A stretch of 64,000 bases of DNA from Emydura subglobosa. Its lineage: Eukaryota; Chordata; Testudines; Chelidae. Each line of letters opens with the position of its first letter. Positions within the stretch are counted from its first letter, which is position 1. Below, piece by piece: positions 21,217 to 32,015 of this stretch. Location of the stretch: NCBI GenBank assembly GCA_007922225.1, contig ML680053.1:3691660-3755659 (forward strand), written 5' to 3'. A program made the translations under genes and the position numbers. Below the pieces are notes generated by a model. The model was not told the origin of the DNA and did not search any database. It worked only from the letters and a program-made list of their open reading frames with translations.

Positions 21217-22800
21217 GAGGCAGTATGGAGACGGTCATGGGAGAAAAAGACTAACAGGGCATGGAAGACGGTGTGAACAGGACGTGCAGGGGCTACCATG
21301 CTAAGAGATTAGGGCAGGAATGTAGACAGAAGTGGATTTATACAGTGCCTTGAAGATCAGCGCAAGAAGCTTGAACTTGATGTGTTGTAGGCCACACAAA
21401 CCCTCATTGGCTCTGGGTGCAGTTACTTTGGCTCTTTCTCTGGGGAGTTTCATCCTTAGTGAGCCTATGTCAGTGACCCCAATGTGCAAGTCATTAGCAC
21501 TTTCCACCACAACATTATGACAACATCAGAACGTGGTGTAGCCCTTGGGTTGAGTGTTGGTCCATTGTGAGGCCCCTTGGAGCAGGTTAAATTTCCATTC
21601 TCAGAGAAAGCTGTGACATGAACTCAGGTAGAGAGTAACTCACTTATTTACTCTATATACATATATCATGGCTTCTCTCAAACCAGAGGTGGACTGGTCT
21701 GGCCAGAGATCAGGCTTTCTGCTGAAACCTCTGCTCAGTTACCACCACCTTGATACCCTTTATCCCATTTCCTCTTGGTCTTCAGCCACCTTAAGACACT
21801 CTTTCTCTCACTGGCCCAAGTCCCTGGGGCTCACTGTCTGGGACACCTCCAATCCAAAACTCCTGCTGTGATAGCGCTGATGCCATAACATTGTGTATGA
21901 TGATCCAACGTGTCATAAACGAGCCCGTGCTTTTAAAATTCACTTTATCTTATGAGCTCTGTATCTGCTGAGGAATTTTGTGGCAGGGGAAAGCATAGTG
22001 AAAGTTGATATTTAGAATTAAACAGAAGAGTGTCCTGGGTATATGAAGTGTTAGTTCACAAACCTGGCCCTATATCAAGTGATAACGCATTGTCTCTGAA
22101 GATTTACTCCAAGGGCTTTTGGTAGGCAGACAAGTCACACCCGGGACACCACACTAACAATAGTAGTGATTAGAGAAATTGGATCTGCAGTATCATTCAC
22201 CATCCAGACTGGAAACCTGACATCTTATTAAGGTCCTTTATGACTATAGAGGGGTTTAGGATGGATTTTGTGGGGGGGGTATCATTACAAATAACTCAGC
22301 CACTCATAGATGTGTCATTGTAAATCTTCCTCAGCCTCCCAGCCATGATCCATTTCCCTGCCTCTGAGTCCAGTTGGTTTTAGTCAAATCTTTGACGTTC
22401 CTCACCCACTATCATAAATGTTTAGTACATATGTCACCTACAGCCTGTAGCTACACAGGGGGTTGGGCTGGTGTGGAGAAACCCTAGGCCCAAGCCCATA
22501 GTGATCTTTTAGGAATGTCACCTTTAGGTCTTTGAAATGCAGAAGGAGAAACCTGGAAAATATTACCCCTTTGCTTTTCAGTTTGCATTATGAATGAGCA
22601 GTGATGGGCTGGAGTCGTGGTGTCTGGATCTGAATCCAAACTCCCGACGGGGTCGGTGGGCAGGCGTTTCTCTGTCCGACCTAATCACTCCCATCCAGCT
22701 AACAAATGCTCTGCAGTGAGACAGTGCTGATTAAACCTGTGGCTGTATCCAAGAGGCTGGGGTGGGGGTGGGGAGAACTGCAGTAGGAAGAGGCTGGAGT
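21217..22800. other. Unclassified DNA
   Basis: No gene recognised. The segment 21,330-21,530 (gccttgaagatcagcgcaag, then aagcttgaacttgatgtg) may be an internal piece of an old L2-like LINE, but I cannot align it securely. The rest is featureless to me. Confidence 0.4.
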
Positions 22801-22920
22801 TGCTATTATTAGTGAGTTGTTTTTTGTATTGCAGTGGCACCAGGCGTCCCAGTCATGGAGCAGGACCCCCCTTGTGCTGGGTGCTGTACAAACCTGGGAC
22901 AAAAAGCCAGTCCCTACAGT
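22801..22920 (-). repeat. MIR/L2-type tail, reverse strand
   Basis: gctattattagtgagttgtt, then ttgtattgcagtggcaccag, gcgtcccagtcatggagcag, gtgctgggtgctgtacaaac and aaagccagtccctacag show the antisense tail phrases in order. Confidence 0.8.
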
Positions 22921-23097
22921 GTTTGTTGCTCGTGCCCCATTGCTGCATGGTGTGGTGCATGAGCTGCCAGGGGCCCATGGAAAATCCAAATCTCTCTTCC
23001 CCCTTTATCAGAGCCCCGCCTCGAGCATGTTACAAGTTCTCCCTAGGCTGCTGCTGTTCTCCGAACTCCCTCACTGTCACTCCTTTCTACGCAGCAT

Positions 23098-23340
23098 GGT
23101 AACAGCTAGAGGCCCCATCCGAGGGTCCTATTGTGCTGGGCATTGTACATGCACACAATGAGAGACTGTTCCTGTCCTGACGATCTTACAATCTAAATGG
23201 GCAAGACAGCCTGAAGGTGCGAGAACAGGATTATTATTCCCATTCCACAGCTAGGGAACTGAGGCACAGAAAGATTAAGTGACTTGCCCAAGATGACACG
23301 GGCTGTCTGAAGCAGCGCCAGTGCGTTAACCATAAGACCA
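23098..23340 (-). repeat. MIR with tail, reverse strand, near full length
   Basis: The tail comes first on the plus strand (agctagaggccccatccgag, gtgctgggcattgtacatgc, cctgacgatcttacaatct). The core follows (tattcccattccacagctag, ggaactgaggcacagaaag, attaagtgacttgcccaag, gcgttaaccataagacc). Tail and core in one orientation and order support a single MIR-type unit. Confidence 0.8.
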
Positions 23341-24627
23341 TTATGATGTCCAACTGTCACTAGCTGTGTCATTACCCTGTGAGAGCTAATGAGAATAAAG
23401 GCAGAATATTGAGTGAGAGAACAAGCTTTACCAAAAACCTGAACACATGCGGTTATTTAATCAGTACATCTTTCACCATAGATTAATAGTTTTCAGGCAA
23501 CTGGGTCTTCAACCCACTGGTCTATAGGTCACTTTCTGTGAGAGCTTTCTGCTTTTCCTAATGCATTCATCTTTCTTTTCACTTTGGAAGCAGTGAAGCT
23601 TGACTCGATCCATCACGAAAACACATAGGGGCCCAAAAGGATCTTTAATAATTGCTACCACCTTGGGCCCTTGCTACTCCATTTGAACCAGGGGTTCTCA
23701 TGCTATCTGCGTTCTGAAGTGGAGCTAAAGTACTTTCCCACTAGGATTAGAGCTCCATTTGACTTAATTTTCCTTGATATTTTTCTAGTCATATCAACAG
23801 CTTCCTTGGAAATGCTCTATTAGATAGCTAAGAACAAGTTTATTATTTCCTATCAAGGGGTAAATAAAGCTATGGCATCGCTGAAGAAGTCTATAATGTA
23901 TCTGCATAATGTGAAGGTTAAAATAAATCAGTAAAAGAGTTACTCTCCTGGGGGCAATATACTGCAAAATATTTCATCAGAAGGCCTGGATATTATTATT
24001 CTTGTAATTAATCTTCCTGGTAACACTGATTGTGTTTTCCTGTATCATTAGTGGTGCAGCGCCTGCTGCGGCCACTAGGTGTCATTGGGAAACCCTATCC
24101 AGTGTAACTTTGCAAATGGGAATTTTCCTCAAGTGAGGTTGAAGGTAACTGAAATTCCTTCTTCATGGGGAGTCTAAAAAGCGTAGAGTGTTTCTACATC
24201 AGCGGTGCGTCACTGAGTCATTTTCCTTCGATCACTAGATTTTAAACTTTAGAAGTTGGCTGCCACAGAGGCTTCAATACCGAGCCGTATATTAGCTGGG
24301 CTAATTGTCCTCAGTATATAGCAACGGGTAAGGCCTATTACAATTCTGGTCATAGCTTAGGGATGCTGTTATAATAATAGCACTTAGTTCTCTGATCCCT
24401 TCAGTGGCTTCTCTCATCTTCTGCATCAGAATCATCCTTATGGTAACCTCGCTGAATGTTACCTGTTTTAAACACGCTCTTTACTGATCATTTTTAGACA
24501 TTTAATTCTTGTTTTGTGCTGGTAATATTATTTACAGCCCAGGTGGAGACCTGATATTCCTGTTTGTCTGGGCAGTTTGTGCCTGGCACATGGATGGTCG
24601 CTGCAAATCTTGTGCCTCTAACTCAGC
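23341..24627. other. Unclassified DNA
   Basis: Nothing coding recognised. Mildly AT-rich, with no repeat family that I can name. Confidence 0.5.
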
Positions 24628-24990
24628 AGTTCCCAAACTGTGGGTCATGACCCCAAGTGGCTTCGCTTCATCAGCCGATGGGGTCATGGCAATCACGAGC
24701 GTGCAAAGATGGCCTCCTCCACACGGCGTGCTCTCTCACACACTGTATGCACGAGGTCACGTCGCACGGAGGATGCATTTTTGCTCCACAAGACAGCTCC
24801 CTGCATACAGCATGACCTTACACGTACGTGTGTGTGTGTGTGTGTGAGATTAAGCAGTCCAGAGGACGCCGTTTCGTAAAGCACAATGACATCCTCCTTG
24901 CGGTGTGATCTTGCATGTGCAGTGCGTGTGAGGTCACACTGCAGGGAGGCCACCATTTTCAAACTGCAACTTCCATGCTGTCTGCGGTAG
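24628..24990. mobile_element. Partial hAT-like element (one end visible)
   Basis: The left end cagcagttcccaaactgtgg plus gtcatgacccc is a typical hAT terminus ('cagtggttcccaaactgtgggtc'). The interior contains repeated 'gaggatgc.ttttgc', 'gaggacgccgttt' and 'ggaggccaccatttt' modules separated by 'gaggtcac' phrases, and a (gt)n run at about 24,827-24,846. I could not find the matching right end or an 8-bp duplication, so the right border is a guess. Confidence 0.5.
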
Positions 24991-25891
24991 TGGGAAACAA
25001 CACATCTGAAAATGGGGTCATGCCAGGAAATTGCTTGATTTGTACCTGCATTCATGGAGCCGGGACTCAGACTGGTGCCTCTGATCCTGTCTCGGGTGCA
25101 GTAATATGGGCATGTATTTTGCCGGCACATCTTGCAACCACCAAAAGAAGGCTGCGTTTTTGCAAATGTTCCCTTCATCTAACCATTACACAAAGAAGAA
25201 ACTAGGATCTGCAGCCAGGACCTGAAGGCCCTACCCCTTCCAAGCTAAGGACAGAACTTAGTTTAGAAACCCCAGATCTAAACCTGTCCATAAGATTCTA
25301 AACTCCAGCTTGGATCCAGAACTGAAATGGTGACATTCCCTGGTTCGGATACAGTTAAAATCTCACGAGTACAACTGTTTGCATGTCACTTTGCTCCAAG
25401 ATAGTGGGAATCCCCTGAAAACAATTGATCTAGTAAGATTGCCATCATTTGGGGCTGAAATCTGCAAAAATAGCTCACTAGCTTTTGACACTGTTAAATC
25501 CGAACCTGAACTCCAGGGGCTGAGATACTGTGCTGATGAATGTGGTATAAACACATAGAGACAATAGATGGAACCTTAGCACGCACTACCAGCACTGGAC
25601 CATCCACATCTAGAGTGGGCACTGCTCATCCTGTTAGCTGTTAATCAGTTGCCTCTCAGACAATTATGGTACAGCTATTGACTCAAAACTAGGCATTCTT
25701 TACCATCTGTTATCTATCTTAGGGTTTTATACTGCGGCCAGATAACAAGACACTCATGATAACGCAAATATATTTGCAGAGCTCCCTACAAATACTGTGC
25801 AACTCAACATATTTTAATGGTTTACTTTAAAGACAACAGTAAATTTGTAGAGAAATGACTGCAGAAGGAAAGTCAGATGAGGAAGGACATA

Positions 25892-25927
<36 letters not shown>

Positions 25928-26631
25928 CCTAATGAAACAGTCAAACTTTGCCCAAAACATGAACCAATTTTTTGTCTGAGGTTTAAAAAAAAAGAACCCA
26001 TTAACTCTTCCGTCATTATTTTTAGTTTTTGGATCTCACCGCATTCCCAGGTGCGCGGCTGGAGAAATGAAAGCTGCGAAATGTCATTAGGGAAGCAGTT
26101 CTTGGAAAACTTCCAGACGCATTATAAAGCTGTTGAGCCTGGTTCTCCGCCTTATTCCATGTAACCAACTGAGCAAAGCGAGTCCAGAAAGCTAGCAAAT
26201 TCGAAAGGTCAAACTGACTGACTGCACTAACTGTGCTCATCTCCTCTGAAAGTCAGACTCCTTAAGTAGGCACCTAAATAGGGATTTGGGCCTCTAACTT
26301 TAGATACCCAAATTAGAAAATATTGACCTAAAAGACTGGCCTCAAATTGCACAGCAAATAATTGGCCAAGGCAGGTTTGGAACTCCGAGCTAAAGGGTTC
26401 AGCATTCCTCAAAAGTTTGTTTTTAAAAAAAAAAAATCTAGAAAAGTTGATATTGAAATTTTCCATCTTTTGCAAAATGTTGTGACCTTTTAATCAATGT
26501 TTTTACCATTTTTTTCCAAACATCTTATTGAGCTTTGTTTTGCTTGCCAAAAACCCAGCTGCAGGAAGACAACTCAGTTTTCGAGAAATGAAAAAATTTG
26601 GAAATGATGGCGAGAAAAATGTAGGCAGTGG
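24991..26631. other. Unclassified DNA with a microsatellite
   Basis: No gene recognised. It contains the (gt)n(at)n microsatellite listed separately. A MITE-like arm lies at 26,252-26,320 (cttaagtaggcacctaaata, then ctctaactttagataccc). Confidence 0.45.
25891..25927. repeat. (GT)n(AT)n microsatellite
   Basis: A compound dinucleotide run: agtgtgtgtg followed by about 13 TA units. Confidence 0.95.
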
Positions 26632-26930
26632 AGTTGTAGCCGTGTGGGTCCCAGGGTGTTAGAGAGACGAGGTGCGTGATGACTTATTCCAACAATTGGT
26701 AACCCACTAACTCTCTCTTTCTGTCAGAGGTGCTAACGGGACGCTCTACCTTGACTGGTCCCTTACAATATGTGCTAACTACTTATGCTGAACAAGCTGT
26801 TCCACCTTGCATTGAGCTGTGATACTGGGAGTAAGTACCTCCTTTCCCAGACCTAAAGCAGAGCTCTGTGTGGCTCGAAAGTTTGTCTGTCTCACCAACG
26901 AAAGATGTTCCCTCACCCACCTTGTCTATC
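26632..26930 (+). mobile_element. Penelope-like element 3' end with an inverted piece
   Basis: From 26,699 the plus strand reads gtaacccactaactctctct, then tgactggtcccttacaatat, gctgaacaagctgttccacc, ctcgaaagtttgtctgtct and ccctcacccaccttgtctat. This is a phrase series I associate with the 3' end of reptile Penelope-like retroelements. It is preceded at 26,632-26,698 by an inverted piece (gttgtagccgtgtgggtccc, then gttagagagacgaggtgcg). The same tail occurs at 39,670-39,800. Inverted partial copies are characteristic of Penelope-like insertions. The family name is from memory, not from a coding domain seen here. Confidence 0.55.
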
Positions 26931-27370
26931 CGGAGAGCAGGAAGCATTCCCTGAACCATGAAGCTAAGTCTTCCTCCAAATCCACTTTGAAGCAGTCAGA
27001 TTCAGCCCTGCCTAAACCGAGCAAGTCTATAAGATCAGCCCAAGAGAACTTAGGATGTAATAAGTCTCAGAGGTATGACAAGAAAGCCTACGAGTCTAGG
27101 GGGTCTGCTGGTGCTGGTGCTGGATCGTGATCCAGTGGCACTGACACCTGCAGTACTTTCCAATCACAAAACCCAGCACTGACCAAACTGATTACCAAGA
27201 GCATCGGTTACCCCGGGGTACCATCTTTTTCTTCAGCAGCTGTGGCACAGACTGTCTCTGCTGCAGTGCTGTTGATTCAGGAGGACAGGACCTCACTCAT
27301 CCCAGGGAGAGCTGAGACCTACACTCCTCATGGGGACATCTTCACTCTCCTAGATCCCGAGTCTCCCATT
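26931..27370 (+). pseudogene. DIRS-like element, gag-like segment
   Basis: This follows the Penelope-like tail and precedes the DIRS reverse transcriptase on the same strand. The open frame covering it encodes a low-complexity Ser/Lys-rich segment (SSSKSTLKQSD, then PKPSKSIRSAQ) ending in a Gly/Ala run (SAGAGAGS). Basic Ser-rich stretches are common in the gag-like ORF of DIRS elements, so I assign it by position and composition only. A stop lies right after the Gly/Ala run. The rest (27,131-27,370) has no open frame but continues in Ser/Pro-biased sequence in another frame. Confidence 0.4.
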
Positions 27371-27384
27371 CTGTCAGGTCCGTA

Positions 27385-27865
27385 GGTGATGCGTGCCTCC
27401 TGATACCAGGGGGGAAAGGGGGCACATGACAGCCCCACCTGTCACCTCTGGGAGGAACTTCCACCCCCACCTCCCTGGGCCAGGGCAGCCAATCTTGCTG
27501 GCTCTGGGGGGGACTGGGGCCACAGGACTGGGGAACATGTGCCTCTGGGCCTGGCCGGGGCCAGCCCCAGGCTGGGGAGAGTCACAGCACCGATCAGACA
27601 TCTCAGCAGAGGAGGCATGGGGCTAAGCAGGGGCCAGGGAACCTGCTTCCACTGCCTTCCCCAGTGACCCCCCCCACCCTGTACCCAGCCCAGGGGACTG
27701 CTGTGCTCCCCCTGCCCCATCAGAGTTACATGCGGGGTGGGGTGGGGAGGGCTCTGTCCTTCTCCTGCTGCACCTCCCTCTGGCTCATTTCTGGCTCACT
27801 CAACCGCTCCCCCTGGCAGCCGGGCCTGGGTGGGGAGCGGGACGGAGCCACTTCTCATGCCGGCT
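27385..27865. other. GC-rich block interrupting the DIRS element
   Basis: A very GC-rich segment lies between the gag-like piece and the reverse transcriptase, where the N-terminal part of the reverse transcriptase would be expected. It has overlapping chance open frames on both strands and no recognisable domain. It may be a GC-rich non-autonomous transposon or a replacement produced by deletion. I found no terminal repeats or target duplication to decide. Confidence 0.4.
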
Positions 27866-27867
27866 GA

Positions 27868-28200
27868 GGGTGGCTGCTCCTTGTGGGCATCTATAATTCT
27901 ATCCTTGGAAAAGGACATGTGGTTTTCAGCTCTTGACATGTAAAGGGTACTTGCTTTCACTTGGACATCCACGCCGCTCGCAGGCATTTCCTCTGGTTCA
28001 TGGTGGGCTCTGAGCACTTTGAATACAGCGTACCCCCTTTCGGCATTGCTACCACACCCAAGGTCTTGACCAAGGTGTTCTTTGTAGTAGCAGTCTGCAT
28101 CAGATGCTGTGATTTCACCATCTTCCCCATCCCGATGACTGGCTCTTTGTTGCCGGGTCATGCCAAGAGGCCCAGGCATCGACTTTGACAGTGCTGCATC
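27868..28200 (+). pseudogene. DIRS-like reverse transcriptase fragment
   Basis: Translated in pieces, the segment gives SLEKDMWFSALDM (27,900 region), then DIHAARRHFLWFMVG and FEYSVPPFGIATTPKV. These are the DIRS reverse-transcriptase blocks ('GDWF.alDl.dAYfh', 'IhpahrrfLrF..g...fqy.vlPFGLs.aPrvFTk'). The catalytic box follows in the next frame as PDDWLFVAG (28,131-28,157), so a single-base frameshift separates it from the preceding block. A second shift occurs after FSALDM. The pattern 'PFGL..aP' with 'DDWL' distinguishes DIRS from Gypsy, LINE and retroviral enzymes. The N-terminal part is missing. Not functional. Confidence 0.85.
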
Positions 28201-28251
28201 TCCTCTCCTCTGCGTGTAAACGCTGAAGACTCCATCCTCACCCCTACACAG

Positions 28252-28800
28252 ATGTTAGACTTCTGCAGCGCGTCGTTGCATTCAACCATGACAAGGGCTC
28301 TACCTACCAAGGGACGGGTTTCAGGCTGTGAGCGATATTATAGACCAGATTACAAGCAGGCCCTGAGTGCCTGTCAAGACCTGTGTCCTTCTCCTAAGTC
28401 ATGTGGCCTCATGCACTTATGTCATGCCATTTGCAAGGCTCCAAACTATGTACTTGCCAATCCAAGAGTCCATGAGTTCCCACAGTGCCTGTTATGGTGG
28501 AAGAATCCCCAGCAGGTATGTGTCGGCATTTCCTTCTGTGCCTCCACACCGAACAGAACGATCATTACTGACACGCCCCTGTTGCGTTGGGGAGCCCACA
28601 TGGACACCTGTATCGCACAAGGTAGCTGGACATCTCGAGAGTCCAGGATGCACCTCTGTGGTCTAGAGCTGCAAACAGTTCAAAGGTGCTTGCGAAGCCT
28701 TTCTTCCTTTCATTCAAGGCCACCAGGCCCTCATAACGTCGGACGACATCCCAGCATCACATCTTTCACATGGGCAAACAGGGAGGGGTGAGATGCACCT
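28252..28800 (+). pseudogene. DIRS-like RNase H region
   Basis: A 179-codon open frame encodes the connection and RNase H part of a DIRS polyprotein. It contains CASTPNRTIITDTPL followed by RWGAHMDTC, which matches the DIRS RNase H start ('vitDASl.GWGahl'). The first catalytic Asp is present. The region before it (LCPSPKSCGLMHLCHAIC) corresponds to the thumb segment 'lGhma...'. The later RNase H acidic positions are not recognisable in this frame. Downstream the frame ends at TWANREG, which corresponds to 'nktTv..inkqGG' in decayed form. Confidence 0.8.
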
Positions 28801-29300
28801 CCACCCCTGTGTGCAGAAGTCCGTGGAACTGGTGCGTTGGTAGTCAGATCCCCCTGTCAGCAGTCTACCAGTGAGGAAACCAGCATGTGCCAGCGTGCTC
28901 TCTCAGGAGACACTTTGCTGTCCAGCATGAGTGGGAGTGACCCAACTCTGTGGTTAACAATATTTTCACTTGATGGGGGACTTGTTTGCCTCCCATACAA
29001 ACAGGACATGCCAAATATCCTGTACTGAGGAGTCCCAGGTCACCATTCACAGGGCGACGCTCTACTCCTTCTATGGTCACCCCGTCTGAGCTTTGCCTTC
29101 TCTCCACTACCACGCCTGCCTCGAGGTTTGTGCAAGATGTGGTGGGACAGGGTTCGAGTCATTCTCATTGCCCTTCGCTGGCCCAGACAGTTTTGGTTCC
29201 TGTGTCTCCTACCCATGTTGTCTCGGGCACAGATTGTTATTCCAACTGTTCCTGATCTCCTGACCTAGGGGTTTGGCAAAGTCCGGCATCCCATCCAATG
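28801..29300 (+). pseudogene. DIRS-like segment between RNase H and recombinase
   Basis: No long single frame is open, but short blocks in several frames match the DIRS C-terminal RNase H and linker region. Examples are DLFASHTNRT near 28,977 ('DLFAt..Nrkc'), and near 29,150 VILIALRWPRQFWF ('VilIAP.WPrq.Wf'). The block order agrees with the flanking domains on the same strand. Several indels are needed to connect the frames. Confidence 0.7.
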
Positions 29301-29321
29301 CCCAAGTAATCTCAGAGCCGG

Positions 29322-30181
29322 GTGTTTGGATGGGCATCGGCTTTAGAGCAATCCTTTTCTGACACTGCACAGAACATCCTTGCTAACAGTAGGAGGGACT
29401 TCACGAGAAAACATTACCTAGCCAAGTGGAAGCATTTTTCTATCTTGGTGTATCAAATACGTACACCCCCAGAAGTTGCAGATATTCCTCTTATTCTTGA
29501 CTATATTCTTTCCTTAAAGACAGTAGGTTTGTCCATCAGTTCCTTATGGGTCCACCTGGTAGCAATCAATGACGGGTTGATAGCACTGATAGCTTGGTAG
29601 CATTGATGACGGATCCTCCTTACTCTATATTCCATAGGGACGAGGTTTCATTACGTTTGCACCTTACATTCACCCCTGAAAGTAGCCTCTGAGTGTCACC
29701 TGAACTAGTCCATCCACTTACCTTTGTTCTTCCTGAAACCACGCGCGTCCACAGAAGAAAGGAGGCTCCAGTCCCTCAATGTTCAGTGAACCGTATCCTT
29801 TTATCTGCAGAGAACAAAACCTACCAGGAAGTCTCCTGGACTGTTTGTTGCCATAGCCGAAAGAGTCACGGATCAGGCTATATCCTGTCAAAGAATCTCA
29901 GAATGGATCTCAGGGCTGCATTTTGCTCTATCATCAGCTGTCTAATCTTTCCCCTCCTCATCGGATAAGAATTTATTCCCCAAAGAGCACAAGCAACGTT
30001 TGTGGCATCACTTCAAAAGGTGCCTTTACTTGATATCTGCAAGGCAGCTAGCTGGACCTTCGTCCATGTGTTTGCAAGACATAGTGCTTTGGTACGGGAC
30101 TCCTCTGCTGATGCATCTTTTGGAATGGCAGTCCTTCATTCGGCTCTGCCAGCTACAACCTCGCATCCGCCTCCTAAGTGA
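29322..30181 (+). pseudogene. DIRS-like tyrosine recombinase remnant
   Basis: DIRS elements integrate with a tyrosine recombinase instead of a DDE integrase. The first 92-codon open frame has the N-terminal SAM-like fold pattern (SRRDFTRKHYLAKWKHF, then LILDYILSLKTVGLS and HLVAIND). After stops and shifts, short blocks of the core are visible (ASECHLN*SIHLP near 29,690; SLNVQ*TVSFYLQRTK near 29,780). The last 46-codon frame (30,041-30,178, stop 30,179-30,181) carries KAASWTFVHVFARHSAL, matching the C-terminal 'a.Wss..tFarHY' signature. The residue at the usual Tyr position reads Ser here. Inactive by stops, frameshifts and probably that change. Confidence 0.8.
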
Positions 30182-30184
30182 GTA

Positions 30185-30550
30185 CGGCGTGTCAGTCACC
30201 CACAGTGGAATACACACAGGGCCGAGTGCCCAAAGAGGACGAGAAAGTAACTTTGATGGTAACTGGAGGTTCTTTTGAGATGTGTGGTCCCTCTCTGTAG
30301 TGCAGTCCCCACTCGCCTTCCCTTCCGCTTCAGATCTTCTCTGATTTGCAGAGCTGGCAAAGCGGTCAGTCTGCCCTGCCCTTTATTTCCTCGGTTGGAG
30401 GCAGGAGGTGAGCCAGGGCATGTGTATGGACCAATGGACACGTCTTTCAAAATCCGCCAGCTCCGGGCACATGGAGCGCATGCGTACCCACAGTGGAATA
30501 CACATACGGACCACATCTTGAAGAACTTCCAGTTACTACACGGTAAGTAA
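30185..30550 (+). repeat. DIRS terminal repeat region with hairpin
   Basis: This follows the recombinase stop directly. The phrase cccacagtggaatacacac occurs twice in direct orientation (about 30,199-30,217 and 30,487-30,505). An inverted pair sits at 30,259-30,290 (gtaactggaggttcttttga, then gatgtgtggtcc) and 30,508-30,536 (ggaccacatcttgaagaact, then tccagttac). Non-LTR-like split and inverted terminal repeats next to a tyrosine-recombinase gene are the DIRS hallmark. The far boundary near 30,550 (ggtaagtaac) is approximate. No left copy was found upstream of 26,931, so the element is 5'-incomplete. Confidence 0.75.
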
Positions 30551-31282
30551 CTTTCTCTTTCAGATCAGGGGTTCCAGACACCTAGTCTCGTATTCCAGCA
30601 GACAACGCCATCACATAATGTAATGAGCAATTGGACTCTGCCACAGAGGATGCCAGGGGTTAGCTAAGTAGTGTATTTAGGGAAGGGTTCTACAGGAGAA
30701 AAGGTTTAATGGGGCGGGGAAGAGAGGGATTTTCTGACACTAGGGGCAGCGGTAGCCCCTTTATGTCAAATCTCCCTCCAGTATCCAGAACGCTTTTTCT
30801 CAGGGTTGCTTTTGAATACAGCTTGCTGAAATCTGAAAATGTTCTCTGTGCACAGGATTCGAAAGCAAAGGGTCAATGATGTCCTCTCTTTAGGCTGGGG
30901 CTGTTGCTCAGTGTACAGTTTTCCCCTGATGCTCTCCCAGCGTAGTCTTTCCATAGAAGACAGACCAATACATGGCGGAGTCTCCCCTACTGTCAGTATT
31001 TTAAATAATGTGGCGTGGGGAGATGTTGAGGGTAGAGACTTCATGGGCGGGGGAAGAACATGGTGGAGCTGCCTGGAGGTGTGCTTTACAGATGTGGACA
31101 GAGGTTGCCTCCTTGTGTTCCTTTTTTGCTGGAGCATTTGTGTGTGGGCTCAGTAGATGCCATCTGGGGAGGATTTAGTAGATTCTGGTTTTTGTCCAGG
31201 TCCTGCAAACAATTTTAAAAAGAGACTTCCCTCTTTTTGCTTCTTCCTTTTTCCTGGCCTTGCCAGAGTTTCCCTGGAGGGA
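30551..31282. other. Unclassified DNA
   Basis: Overlapping open frames of 105-134 codons on both strands (30,766-31,554) show no motif and mirror one another. I see no repeat family here. Confidence 0.45.
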
Positions 31283-31379
31283 GGGCCAGATTCTACTCTC
31301 TTACCCTGGTGTAAATTTGGAGTAGTTCCACTGGGTTCAGTGACTTTACACCAGCGTAGCTGAGAATAGAATCTGGCCC
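31283..31379. mobile_element. Palindromic MITE, 97 bp
   Basis: gggccagattctactctc on the left faces gagaatagaatctggccc on the right, with few mismatches over the whole arm. The centre contains 'gtgtaaatttggagtagttc' facing 'gactttacaccag'. A complete small foldback element without coding capacity, seen widely in amniotes as far as I know. No target duplication is evident. Confidence 0.75.
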
Positions 31380-31889
31380 CCAATCTCCAAGCACAATTTC
31401 TTTGTTGCCCTGCCAGCAGGAACAGTTGCCCTCTTCCCACCCCCTGAACCCCAGCTGGCTTCTCATTTGTAATCAGCCCATTTGAAAGAGCTATGTGATG
31501 CACTAGCTGAGTGTGTGAGGAGTGATGTTGCCCACTAATGGCTGCTTCATACACAGGACAAAGGATCTGCTACAGCTGCCTGTTAAACAGCCGCTAGCAG
31601 CTTTCTTAGCTCAGTTTAGCGTAGGCCTGCGTTTTGGAGCTGCAGCTTCTGGACGAGGCTCCCTGGGAAGGTGTGTGAGAGGTATATAGTGTGATGCTTG
31701 GCCCTCTAAGCGTTGTTGTGACTGCGTGTTGAAGGGTTGGAACATTCCATGGGGGGAGCTTAAAATTCTTGTCTATTGCAGCTGAGTTGGAAGCTGGAAC
31801 CCGAAGATGAAATGGGACGGACCGTAGTTTGCAAAAAAAGGGATCCTCTGACTATGCTAACTTGCTTCATCCTCAGAGGTTTTCGAGGC
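31380..31889. other. Unclassified DNA
   Basis: No gene or repeat recognised. Confidence 0.45.
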
Positions 31890-32015
31890 CCGGCTTGACA
31901 AAGCCCTGGCTGGGATGATTTAGTTGGGGTTGGTCCTGCTTTGAGCAGTGGGTTGGACTAGATGCCCTCCTGAGGTCCCTGCCAATCCTCATCTTCTCTG
32001 ATTCTAGGATTCATA
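31890..32015 (+). mobile_element. CR1 LINE 3' end (gattctagga tail)
   Basis: ggcttgacaaagccctggct, then gggatgatttagttggggtt, ggtcctgctttgagcagtgg, gttggactagatgccctcct and gaggtccctgccaatcctca, ending in a decayed ATTCTATGA-type tail (tctctgattctaggattc). Strongly 5'-truncated. Confidence 0.92.

Noticed and set aside
24693..25178. 161-codon minus-strand frame as a gene
   Set aside because: It runs through a dinucleotide repeat (giving a His/Thr run) and the interior of a hAT-like element; no domain.
27400..27860. GC-rich island as a gene promoter
   Set aside because: It is embedded within a decayed DIRS element on both sides and no exon follows.
28252..28791. 179-codon open frame as an intact gene
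   Set aside because: It aligns in pattern with the DIRS thumb/RNase H region and ends where the pattern continues in another frame; it is a surviving piece of a dead element.
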